From: Phycisphaerales bacterium
GTDB lineage: Bacteria > Planctomycetota > Phycisphaerae > Tepidisphaerales > Tepidisphaeraceae
DNA length: 5,468 nucleotides
Assembly: GCA_028288905.1 (NCBI GenBank)
Contig: JAQGHJ010000321.1
Coordinates: 1-5,468, forward strand
Direction: 5' to 3'
Below, in pieces: positions 1 through 5,462 of the stretch (positions are counted from its first letter, which is position 1; each line of letters starts with the position of its first letter). A program made the position numbers and the translations under genes. Under the pieces are notes generated by a model. That model was not told the DNA's origin. It did not search any database and was given only the letters and a program-made list of their open reading frames with translations.

Positions 1-1584
1 GAGCTGCTGGAGCTTGACCGGCTGGAACGCGAACCCGAGGGCGGCCGGGTCGATCGTCCGCCGCAGCACGTCGGCGAACGCGTCCCCCTTGTCGGCCGGC
101 ACCCGGACGCTCGTCACGTCGCCCCACGGCCCGCCCCACATCTTCCGGGCGGCGTCGACGTGGACGAGCAGCCGGGGGGCGGCCTTGTGCTTCCGCCAGT
201 ACGCGTCGTTGTCCTTCTCGGCGAGCTTGGTGTCGATCTTCAGTTCGGCCGGCGGGTTCCAGTCGGCCACGCTGGCCGAGTCGGTGAGGCCCTTGAACGT
301 CGGCGTCAGCTGCGCGTCGTTCCCGACGCCGGCCATCGGCAGGATCTTCGCGACCCGGAACACGAGCCCCTGGCTCGCGCTCGTCACCTCGGCCAGCTTG
401 CCGTCGGCATCGCGGCGGTAGTAGTCGAGCCGGACCCGGTCGCCGACCTTCGCCTTGAGCTGGTCGGCCGTCTCTTGATTGAACGCGATCTCGTCGGGGC
501 CGATCGGGCCGTCGTCCAGCCGGCTCACGCCGGCCCCGATCACGTAGTGCAACGCGGGGGCGTCCTTGGCGGCGTTGCCCTTGTCGTCCGTGAGGACGAC
601 CCGGTTCACGAGGTTGACGGTGACGAGGCGGGGCTCGACGCCGAGCTTCTTGCCCGCCTCCATCGCGGCGGCGATGGTCGGCGGGTCGAGGTAGGTGGCC
701 TTGGTCGAGACGACCCGCTCGCCCGTCGCCTTGGACGTCGTCACGTCCAGCCCGTAGTCGCCGAGCGTGACGACGTCGCGGACGGCGGCGTTGAGCGCCG
801 GCAGCAGCTCGCCCACCCGCTTGGTGGCCGCGTACTCGCCGGCCGCCCCGTAGTCGAACCCCTTGTCGGTCGCCAGCAGCACGTTCGCCCGGCCGGGCTG
901 CTGGACGGCGTCCTGCAGGTCGGCGAGGTTCACCCACGCGTTCCGCGGCGTCCGCTGCCCGCCGGCGAGGCTGAACAGCGACAGCAGCCCGCGGTCCCGG
1001 GCGACCTGGGCGACGGCGGAGGCCCGGAGCGGGAACGACAGCTCGTCGGCCGACCGGCGGGCGACGGTCGATTCCCGCGGCACGTCCTCGCGGCTCGGCA
1101 GGGTGAACGTGACGTCCGCCGGCCCGGCCGCGGCGACGCCGAGGGCGTCGGCCGCCTCCCCGTTCAGCACCGTCTGCCCGCGGGCGATCTGGGGCCACCC
1201 CGGCGCGCTCGCCCCGCCCGCCCCGACGCCGAGGACCTGCACGTCGCCCGTGCGGGTTCGCTTGTCGCCCGGACCGGCCGCCGCGGCCCCGTTCCCGACG
1301 ACGGCCGGCGCGACGTCGACCTTCCCGGCGACGCCCGCGGCCGCCGCCACCCGCTTGGCGAGCGAGGCGGCGGGCGAGTCGTCGAAGAACCGGTTGGCGA
1401 CCAGCGCGTAGTCGGCCGGCCCGAGCCGCTGGACCGCCAGCTGCCGCAGGCTGCCGCGGACGCTGTCGCCGACCATGAGCGACCCCGCCAGCACGGCCGT
1501 CGCGACGGCCGTCCCGGCGACCACGGCCAAGCTGGCGGCGCGGAAGTACGACAAGTTCCGGCGGATCAGTCGAAGGGGAGACAT
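1..1584 (-). CDS. FtsX/MacB-like ABC transporter permease (partial, N-terminal 528 codons)
   Basis: The minus-strand frame is open for exactly 528 codons from the ATG at 1584-1582 to the left edge, so the C-terminus is missing. The protein begins MSPLRLIRRNLSYF. A hydrophobic segment at about residues 16-36 (Ala/Val/Leu-rich, ending LAGSLMVGD) is followed by SVRGSLRQLAVQRLG. A cytoplasmic basic start, one membrane helix and then a 'VGDSxRGSLR' stretch is the usual opening of FtsX/MacB-type permeases. Residues from about 40 on form a long soluble region, expected to be the periplasmic MacB-like domain. The later helices that carry the FtsX domain would lie outside the window. It probably pairs with the ATPase at 1832-2575, which is read just before it. 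No strong Shine-Dalgarno precedes the ATG. An in-frame GTG at 1593-1591 is an alternative start, but the ATG fits the family's N-terminus. The substrate cannot be told; export or lipoprotein release is inferred from family knowledge. Confidence 0.88.
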   Translation of the reverse strand, partial: MSPLRLIRRNLSYFRAASLAVVAGTAVATAVLAGSLMVGDSVRGSLRQLAVQRLGPADYALVANRFFDDSPAASLAKRVAAAAGVAGKVDVAPAVVGNGAAAAGPGDKRTRTGDVQVLGVGAGGASAPGWPQIARGQTVLNGEAADALGVAAAGPADVTFTLPSREDVPRESTVARRSADELSFPLRASAVAQVARDRGLLSLFSLAGGQRTPRNAWVNLADLQDAVQQPGRANVLLATDKGFDYGAAGEYAATKRVGELLPALNAAVRDVVTLGDYGLDVTTSKATGERVVSTKATYLDPPTIAAAMEAGKKLGVEPRLVTVNLVNRVVLTDDKGNAAKDAPALHYVIGAGVSRLDDGPIGPDEIAFNQETADQLKAKVGDRVRLDYYRRDADGKLAEVTSASQGLVFRVAKILPMAGVGNDAQLTPTFKGLTDSASVADWNPPAELKIDTKLAEKDNDAYWRKHKAAPRLLVHVDAARKMWGGPWGDVTSVRVPADKGDAFADVLRRTIDPAALGFAFQPVKLQQL

Positions 1585-1607
1585 GGAGGGCACCCGGTGA
1601 AGCTCAT

Positions 1608-1685
1608 CACGGAGGCACGGAGACACGGAGGAGGGAAGAGACATTCGACCGCGAAGGCGCGAAGAGCGCGAAGGAAGACGCGAAG
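1608..1685. repeat. CACGGAG / GCGAAG dispersed-type repeat, left arm
   Basis: Three CACGGAG units occur at an 8-bp period (1608, 1616, 1624). Four GCGAAG units follow, at 1651, 1659, 1668 and 1680. Repeats of this flavour, often mistranslated as 'TEARRHGG' or 'ARRARRKTRR' peptides, are familiar from intergenic regions of planctomycetes and other environmental bacteria; this is from memory, not a search. The segment 1657-1685 is an exact 29-bp inverted match to 1761-1789, and 1633-1644 is an exact 12-bp inverted match to 1794-1805. Confidence 0.75.
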
Positions 1686-1760
1686 GGGGGAAAATTTCCA
1701 ATCAACAAAACCGTAGAGGTCGACACGCGCGGGTAGCCGGATACCCCACCTCTCCCTCCT

Positions 1761-1805
1761 CTTCGCGTCTTCCTTCGCGCTCTTCGCGCTCGCATGTCTC
1801 TTCCC
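1761..1805. repeat. Inverted partner arm of the 1633-1685 repeat
   Basis: Positions 1761-1789 are the exact reverse complement of 1657-1685 (29 bp), and 1794-1805 of 1633-1644 (12 bp). Between these two matched blocks the left arm carries 12 bases (1645-1656) and this arm only 4 (1790-1793), so the left arm has about 8 extra bases. The central spacer (1686-1760) is 75 bp. In transcripts of the ATPase this arm begins 27 nt after the stop codon and could fold with the left arm into a long hairpin. No T-run follows, so it does not look like a standard intrinsic terminator. Confidence 0.8.
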
Positions 1806-1831
1806 CGCCGGTGGTGAGGTTGAGCCTCACG

Positions 1832-2575
1832 TCAGTCCTCGACGAGGGACCCGTCGTGCATGCGCGCCCGCCGCGGGAACCGGGCGGCCAGTTCGGCGCT
1901 GTGCGTCACGGCCACAAGTACGCTGTTCGACTTGGCGGCGAGGTCGAACAGCAGGTCGGCGACTTGGGCGGCGGTCTTGGGGTCAAGGTTGCCGGTCGGC
2001 TCGTCGGCCAGCATCAGGGCCGGGCGGTTCATCATCGCCCGGGCAATCGCAACCCGCTGCCGCTCGCCGCCGCTGAGTTCCGCCGGCAGGTGCGACGACC
2101 GCCCGTCCAGCCCGACGTCCCTCAGCAGCTCGCGGGCGCGGTCGGAGTCGTCCCGGGACGCCCGCCCGCGGGCGAGGCGGGCGACGAGCACGTTCTCGGC
2201 CGCCGTCAGCTGCGGCAACAGAAGGTGGTCCTGGAACACGAACCCGATGTGGTCCCGCCGGAACGCGGCCAGGTCAGCCGGCTTCAGGGCGAGCGGGTCG
2301 ACGCCGTCCAGCGTGTACGAGCCGCCCGTCGGGGCGTCGAGCGTGCCGAGGACGTTCAGCAGCGTGCTCTTGCCCGACCCGCTCGGCCCGACGATCGCCA
2401 GCGGCGCGCCCGGCGGGAGCGACAGCGACACGTCCCGCAGCACGACGAGCGGGTCGCCGGGCGTCGGGTACTCCTTGCGGAGGTCGCGGACGACGACGCC
2501 GGACCGGGCGGCGGCACCGCCGGGCCCGTCAGTGGATTGAGCATCGACCGCGGTGATCGTTGAAGACGAAGTCAT
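1832..2575 (-). CDS. LolD/MacB-type ABC transporter ATP-binding protein
   Basis: A 247-residue ATPase that should power the FtsX-like permease encoded downstream at 1-1584. Visible motifs are Walker [10 protein letters not shown] (63-71), the Q-loop in [10 protein letters not shown] (Gln115), signature [14 protein letters not shown] (167-180), Walker B LMLADE (187-192, catalytic Glu192), D-loop GNLD (195-198) and switch His225 in VAVTHS. The DEPTGNLD sequence and the [17 protein letters not shown] stretch are typical of the LolD/MacB/FtsE branch of exporters and mechanotransmission ABC proteins. All catalytic residues are present and the length is normal for the family. The ATG at 2575-2573 is chosen because a GGAG lies five bases upstream (2584-2581). 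The start leaves a Ser/Thr/Gly-rich leader of about 24 residues before the ABC fold. The same frame stays open upstream to about 4375, but that part is antisense-like read-through. Substrate unknown. Confidence 0.95.
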   Translation of the reverse strand: MTSSSTITAVDAQSTDGPGGAAARSGVVVRDLRKEYPTPGDPLVVLRDVSLSLPPGAPLAIVGPSGSGKSTLLNVLGTLDAPTGGSYTLDGVDPLALKPADLAAFRRDHIGFVFQDHLLLPQLTAAENVLVARLARGRASRDDSDRARELLRDVGLDGRSSHLPAELSGGERQRVAIARAMMNRPALMLADEPTGNLDPKTAAQVADLLFDLAAKSNSVLVAVTHSAELAARFPRRARMHDGSLVED

Positions 2576-2580
2576 GCCTG

Positions 2581-2584
2581 CTCC
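2581..2584 (-). promoter_or_regulatory. Ribosome binding site of the LolD/MacB-type ATPase
   Basis: GGAG on the minus strand, five bases before the ATG at 2575-2573. It fixes the start within a frame that is open far upstream. It lies only 16 bases beyond the outer end of the inverted repeat at 2601-2733, so folding of that repeat could influence access to it. Confidence 0.7.
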
Positions 2585-2600
2585 ACGCCCGAAGGGCACC

Positions 2601-2733
2601 GCCCGCGCGGGGCCAGAGGCAGTCGCTTCGCGGTTTCGCGACGTGACGTAGCGACCTGTGCCAGCGCTCGAATCTCGGGAAATCGTCCGACGTCGCGAAA
2701 CCTCGAAGCGACTGCCTCCGGCCCCGCGCGGGC
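2601..2733. repeat. 133-bp near-perfect inverted-repeat element (44-bp arms)
   Basis: Left arm 2601-2644 and right arm 2690-2733 are reverse complements with two mismatches in 44 positions (2615 opposite 2719, 2631 opposite 2703). The arms begin GCCCGCGCGGGGCC and end CGCGACGT at the loop. The central spacer is 45 bp (2645-2689). The element fills most of the 167-bp gap: it starts 9 nt after the glycosyltransferase stop (TGA 2745-2743) and ends 25 nt before the ATPase start. Such symmetry suggests a MITE or REP-like element, or a strong mRNA hairpin. I see no target-site duplication at the outer ends and no T-run for intrinsic termination on either side. Confidence 0.85.
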
Positions 2734-2742
2734 AACTTCCCC

Positions 2743-4101
2743 TCACACCCCCGCGGCAACCGGCCCCCGGGCGGGCGCGACATCCCCGCCGAGGGACGCG
2801 AACACCCGCACCATGTCCTCCGCCATCCGCCGCTCGGTGTATCGCGCGGTGACCGCCGCCCTCCCGGCGTTGCCGAGGGCCCGACGGACCGGGGCGTCCC
2901 GCAGCAGGTCGGCAAGTCCGCGGGCGAGCGCCTCGGCGTCGTTCGGCCGGACGAGTCGCCCGCCGCCGGTCGCGGCGACCAGCTCGGGGAACGAACCGTG
3001 GTTTGGCAGCACGGCCGGCACCCCGCGGGCCATCGCCTCGACCGCGCTGATGCCCTTGGGCTCCGGGACCGTCGTCGGGAGCGTGAACACGTCGACCGCG
3101 TCCAGCAGCTTGATCTTCGCGTCGATCGACACCTCGCCGGCCCAGTCGACCTGGCTCGCCAGCCCGGCCGCCGTCGCCTTCTGCTTCAGGGCGGCGAGCC
3201 ACTCGGCGTCCTTCGCCCCGGCGTACCCGGCCACCTTCAGCCGCACGTCCCACATGTTCGCCAGCCCGCGGAGCCGGACCATCGCGTCGACCAGCAGCCC
3301 CAGCCCCTTCTCCGGGCACTGGCGGGCAACGTACCCGACCGTGAGCGGCCGCTTGCCCCCGCTTCCCCCGCCGCCGGCTGCCGCCGCCCCGCCGGCCGCC
3401 GGCGGGGCGAAGTAGTCGGGCGAAAGCCCGGTGGGCACCACGTCGATCGACGCCGCGCCGACGCCGAGGTAATCGGCCATCTTGTCCGCGTAGAACCGGC
3501 TCGTGGCGACGAAGCGGGTGACGTCCTTCGCCCGGGCCCGGACGATGCCGCGGACCCGGTCGCGGTCGGCCGGCTTCATCGCCTCCAGGAAGATGTCCTC
3601 CCCGGTCAGCTCGCACACGACCGGCACCCCGACGCGCTCGCGGAACTCGCGGGCCATGCCGAGGAACATCACGTTCGGCAGCACGATCACGTCCGGGCGG
3701 ACGGAGTCGCGGAGGAAGTCGGTGAGCCGGTGCAGCTCCTTCGACGCCGCCCCGTCCTCGCCCTTGAGGATCTCGACGGTGAGCCCGGCCAGCTCGGCCG
3801 GGTCGGTCTGGGCCCCGGCCCGCCCGGCCAGGTTCAGCAGCCACGGGCGGTCGAACACCCAGTCGAGCACCCGCGGGGTCTTGCGGAACAGCTCCGACGC
3901 GTGCTGGAGGTAGACGTTGACGCCGCCGTAGAACACCTCGCGGGTCGCCCCGACGTCCCGCTCGTTCCGGAGCGGGGTGTACAGCGGGATCAGCGTGACG
4001 TGGTGCCCCATGTTCCGCAGGGCGTGGGCGATCGTGCTGTCCCGCATGCACGACCCGCAGTACATGCCGCCGGCCCCGGCGGCCAGGATGCTGATGTTCA
4101 C
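2743..4101 (-). CDS. GT4-type glycosyltransferase (GT-B fold)
   Basis: A 452-residue protein expected to transfer a sugar from a nucleotide-activated donor; acceptor and sugar are unknown. The N-terminal Rossmann half (about 1-230) opens MNISILAAGAGGMYCGSCMR, a Gly-rich loop with a CxxC pair (Cys15, Cys18). The C-terminal half (about 251-430) begins TVGYVARQCPEKGL, with the usual basic residues Arg260 and Lys265. It carries the GT4 EX7E motif in EPKGISAVEAMARGVP (Glu347, Glu355) and ends NDAEALARGLADLLRD. The halves are joined by an Ala/Gly-rich low-complexity linker (about 232-249), which is unusual. No signal peptide or membrane helix is seen, so a cytoplasmic or membrane-peripheral enzyme is likely. 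The start is a GTG at 4101-4099, supported by AGAGGGAGA at 4119-4111 (GGAG ten bases away) and by the family-like N-terminus. It is read towards the exporter genes, so a role in making or decorating an envelope glycan is plausible but not shown. Confidence 0.92.
   Translation of the reverse strand: MNISILAAGAGGMYCGSCMRDSTIAHALRNMGHHVTLIPLYTPLRNERDVGATREVFYGGVNVYLQHASELFRKTPRVLDWVFDRPWLLNLAGRAGAQTDPAELAGLTVEILKGEDGAASKELHRLTDFLRDSVRPDVIVLPNVMFLGMAREFRERVGVPVVCELTGEDIFLEAMKPADRDRVRGIVRARAKDVTRFVATSRFYADKMADYLGVGAASIDVVPTGLSPDYFAPPAAGGAAAAGGGGSGGKRPLTVGYVARQCPEKGLGLLVDAMVRLRGLANMWDVRLKVAGYAGAKDAEWLAALKQKATAAGLASQVDWAGEVSIDAKIKLLDAVDVFTLPTTVPEPKGISAVEAMARGVPAVLPNHGSFPELVAATGGGRLVRPNDAEALARGLADLLRDAPVRRALGNAGRAAVTARYTERRMAEDMVRVFASLGGDVAPARGPVAAGV
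3385..3409. repeat. Perfect 11-bp hairpin inside the glycosyltransferase linker
   Basis: Arms 3385-3395 and 3399-3409 are exact reverse complements around a 3-base CCG loop. The arms are entirely G and C. The hairpin lies in the part of the gene encoding the Ala/Gly-rich linker between the two Rossmann domains, a place where length changes are tolerated. Confidence 0.75.
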
Positions 4102-4110
4102 GGTGGCGGG

Positions 4111-4119
4111 TCTCCCTCT
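4111..4119 (-). promoter_or_regulatory. Ribosome binding site of the glycosyltransferase
   Basis: AGAGGGAGA on the minus strand, with its GGAG ten bases before the GTG at 4101-4099. The spacing is slightly long, but this is the best purine-rich match near any candidate start. It supports the GTG as the true start. Confidence 0.55.
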
Positions 4120-4141
4120 GCTGCGGGCTGCGGGTTCGGTG

Positions 4142-4197
4142 GTTCCGGGCGTCGGCCGGGCCGCGGCGATTGTAGGCGAAACGCCCGGCGGCGGAAC
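4142..4197. repeat. GC-rich hairpin in the leader of the glycosyltransferase
   Basis: CCGGGCGT at 4145-4152 pairs exactly with ACGCCCGG at 4181-4188. After a bulge (4189-4194), GTT 4142-4144 can also pair with AAC 4195-4197. The structure lies about 40 bases upstream of the start codon. Stems of this size arise by chance in GC-rich DNA, so a regulatory role is only possible. Confidence 0.4.
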
Positions 4198-4264
4198 GGC
4201 GCGGGGCGGAGGTTCGGGGGGGACAGGTCGTGGGAGTGAAAAGTCGGAGCGGCGAAACGGCGGA

Positions 4265-4308
4265 AAGGCCTAGCCGGTCCACTAAGCGGAGGGCCTTGCT
4301 GGACCCGG
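4265..4308. repeat. Two overlapping, mutually exclusive short inverted repeats
   Basis: AAGGCC (4265-4270) is complementary to GGCCTT (4292-4297). CCGGTCC (4274-4280) is complementary to GGACCCGG (4301-4308) with one bulged C. The pairings cross, so only one simple hairpin can form at a time, or a pseudoknot. Stems are short and chance is possible. Confidence 0.35.
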
Positions 4309-4350
4309 GGATGATTCGCCTTGGGACCGCCGCGGACGCAAGTTTCCCCC

Positions 4351-4499
4351 GCACGGGCACGCCGGCCTTGCACAAAAATAAGCTGGCTCACCAACTTTGT
4401 GGCAGTCCCATCGGGGTTCTCGCTGCACCCAACGTCGTTGGGTCCGCTATCAACACCGACAATATGGCATTTATTGTGCAAGGCCGGGCACGCCCGTGC
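4351..4499. repeat. 149-bp structured inverted-repeat element with AT-richer core
   Basis: The outer arms 4351-4381 and 4471-4499 are imperfect reverse complements. An 8-bp block GCACGGGC and a 14-bp block CCGGCCTTGCACAA match exactly, with a short mismatch between them and an indel near the TAA inner end. The 89-bp centre is clearly less GC-rich than its surroundings and contains further hairpins: ACCCAAC/GTTGGGT (4427-4433 with 4437-4443), and GTGGCAG/CTGCAC enclosing CCC/GGG at about 4399-4428. The result is a multi-branched fold closed by a long stem. It could be a small non-autonomous mobile element or a structured leader or ncRNA. No target-site duplication is seen. Confidence 0.7.
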
Positions 4500-4539
4500 A
4501 CGGATGTCATCCTGATCGGAGCGAACAATGACATGCGTG
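4499..4539. repeat. Hairpin downstream of the importer ATPase
   Basis: CACGGATGTCAT (4499-4510) and ATGACATGCGTG (4528-4539) are reverse complements at 11 of 12 positions around a 17-base loop. It lies about 75 nt after the importer ATPase stop and abuts the element at 4351-4499. It could protect or end that transcript, but no T-run follows on the minus strand. Confidence 0.5.
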
Positions 4540-4613
4540 GGGGAGGAGCGCGGACATTGGGAGGCGGCGTGGACCGACGGGACGACGAGTGGGAAAATCC
4601 GCAATCCGCGCCT

Positions 4614-5462
4614 TCACCCCCCGCCCACTCGATGGCTCACCCCCATCGCCCCGAAGATTTCGTCCCGGTACGCCAGATAACCGGGCGCGTCCAGGTCCCG
4701 CGGCCGGGGCAGGTCGATCCGGACGTCGGCGCACACGGTGGCCGGGCGGCGGCTCATCACGAGCACCCGGTCGGCCAGCTGCACGGCCTCATCGATGTCG
4801 TGGGTGACGAACAGCACCGTCTTTTTCTCGCGCCGCCAGATGTCGACCAGGTCCGACCGCATCTTCAGCCGGGTGATGAAGTCGAGCGCCCCGAACGGCT
4901 CGTCCATGTAGATCAGGTCCGGGTCGGCCGCCAGGGCCCGGGCGATCTCGACCCGCTGCCGCATCCCGCCGCTCAGCTCCCGCGGGTACGCCTTTTCGAA
5001 CCCGGCCAGCCCGACCATCTGGATGTAGTGCGCGACGACCTTGTCCCGGTCGGCGGCCGGGCGGCGGCCGAGCCCGAACCCAACATTTTGGGCCACCGTC
5101 AGCCACGGGAAGACGCCGTTCTCCTGGAACACGAAGATGCGGCGCGGGTCCGGCCCGTCCACCGGCTCGCCCTCGACGAGGGCCGACCCGCGGGTGGCCG
5201 GCAGGAACCCGGCCACCACGTTCAGCAGCGTGCTCTTGCCGCACCCGCTCGGTCCGACGATGCACACGAACTCGCCCCGGCGGACGGTCAGGCTCACGTG
5301 CTCGAGCACGCGGACCTCCTCGCCCGCCCGGCGGCCGGGGAACGTCACCCACAGGTCGCGGACCTCGACGGCCGGGCGGGCCGCGTCGTCGCCGGCGGGG
5401 AAGCTTGAGGTGTCGGGCATGGCTGGCTTCGGACCCGGGCTGGCGGTGGTGTCGGTGCTCAT
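4614..5462 (-). CDS. NitT/TauT-type ABC importer ATP-binding protein (SsuB/TauB/NrtD-like)
   Basis: A 282-residue ATPase that would energise uptake of a small anion or organic solute such as nitrate, sulfonate, taurine or a related compound. Motifs: Walker A GPSGCGKST (70-78), Q-loop Gln113 in FVFQENGVFPWLTV, signature LSGGMRQRVEIARAL (163-177), Walker B LIYMDE (183-188, Glu188), D-loop GALD (191-194) and switch His221 in FVTHDIDEAVQLADR. The Q-loop followed by a 'PWLTVxxNV' stretch, plus the DEPFGALD and THDIDEAV sequences, are characteristic of the NitT/TauT subfamily. No second domain follows, so it resembles TauB or SsuB rather than NrtC. An N-terminal leader of about 30 residues rich in Ser, Thr, Pro and Ala precedes the ABC fold. 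The ATG at 5462-5460 is used, but only six bases lie upstream and the frame is open to the edge, so the start could be further right. Met15 is another option. The exact substrate cannot be assigned without the missing partner genes. Confidence 0.93.
   Translation of the reverse strand: MSTDTTASPGPKPAMPDTSSFPAGDDAARPAVEVRDLWVTFPGRRAGEEVRVLEHVSLTVRRGEFVCIVGPSGCGKSTLLNVVAGFLPATRGSALVEGEPVDGPDPRRIFVFQENGVFPWLTVAQNVGFGLGRRPAADRDKVVAHYIQMVGLAGFEKAYPRELSGGMRQRVEIARALAADPDLIYMDEPFGALDFITRLKMRSDLVDIWRREKKTVLFVTHDIDEAVQLADRVLVMSRRPATVCADVRIDLPRPRDLDAPGYLAYRDEIFGAMGVSHRVGGG

Larger units (their letters stand above)
1585..1831. other. Intergenic gap between ABC ATPase and permease, filled by repeats
   Basis: This 247-bp gap separates the ATPase stop (TGA at 1834-1832) from the permease ATG at 1584. 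Partner genes of this type often lie a few bases apart or overlap, so the gap is long. It holds a CACGGAG/GCGAAG repeat and its inverted partner. A small hairpin, GGGTA/TACCC, sits in the centre (1731-1746). Short frames on both strands here translate to Arg-rich repetitive peptides and are not genes. I see no convincing promoter for the permease. Confidence 0.7.
4102..4613. other. 512-bp intergenic region upstream of the glycosyltransferase
   Basis: The longest gene-free stretch. From the importer ATPase stop leftwards it holds a 12-bp-arm hairpin (4499-4539), an AT-richer inverted-repeat element (4351-4499), overlapping short inverted repeats at 4265-4308 and a GC-rich hairpin at 4142-4197. 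It ends in the Shine-Dalgarno of the glycosyltransferase. An open minus-strand frame with a TTG start (4604-4098) spans the gap, but its codon use is unlike the real genes. No tRNA, CRISPR or clear -35/-10 pair was recognised. A promoter for the glycosyltransferase probably lies here, because the preceding gene is far away and functionally unrelated; this is inference. Confidence 0.6.

Noticed and set aside
1608..1685. CRISPR-like array, because short units recur
   Set aside because: Units are 6-7 bp, closely packed, without unique spacers, and no cas genes are nearby.
160..1716. Long open plus-strand frame of 518 codons opposite the permease gene
   Set aside because: Its product is rich in Arg, Gly, Pro, Val and Asp with no domain, as expected for an antisense frame of a very GC-rich gene. 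The minus-strand frame shows a real permease N-terminus.
2601..2733. Rho-independent terminator between the glycosyltransferase and the ATPase
   Set aside because: The stem is much longer than usual for a terminator and neither side is followed by a T-run.
2529..2915. Short minus-strand frame covering the 44-bp inverted repeat, with a plausible-looking peptide in the middle
   Set aside because: It overlaps the ends of two real genes out of frame, and its central peptide is just the translation of the inverted repeat.
2998..4239. Long plus-strand frame opposite the glycosyltransferase
   Set aside because: Antisense shadow with repetitive His/Arg/Val/Asp composition; the minus strand has clear GT4 motifs.
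1832..4375. Minus-strand frame open for 847 codons, suggesting a fusion of the ATPase with a large N-terminal region
   Set aside because: Only the last 247 residues make sense. The part upstream overlaps the glycosyltransferase in another frame and is Arg/Gly/Ala-rich shadow sequence. A Shine-Dalgarno at 2581-2584 marks the true start.
4440..4480. Minus-strand TTGCAC and TATTGT as a -35/-10 promoter pair in the AT-richer core
   Set aside because: The spacer is only 11 bases and no other hexamer lies at 16-18 bases, so a promoter cannot be supported.
4098..4604. Minus-strand frame of 168 codons whose stop overlaps the glycosyltransferase GTG (GTGA), resembling a translationally coupled gene
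   Set aside because: It starts with TTG. Third codon positions are much less GC-rich than in the real genes, the C-terminal half is Pro/Arg low-complexity, no domain is recognisable, and it runs straight through the inverted-repeat element.
4230..5408. Plus-strand frame of 392 codons opposite the importer ATPase
   Set aside because: Most of it is antisense to a gene with every ABC motif intact. Its N-terminal part only reads through the AT-richer repeat element.
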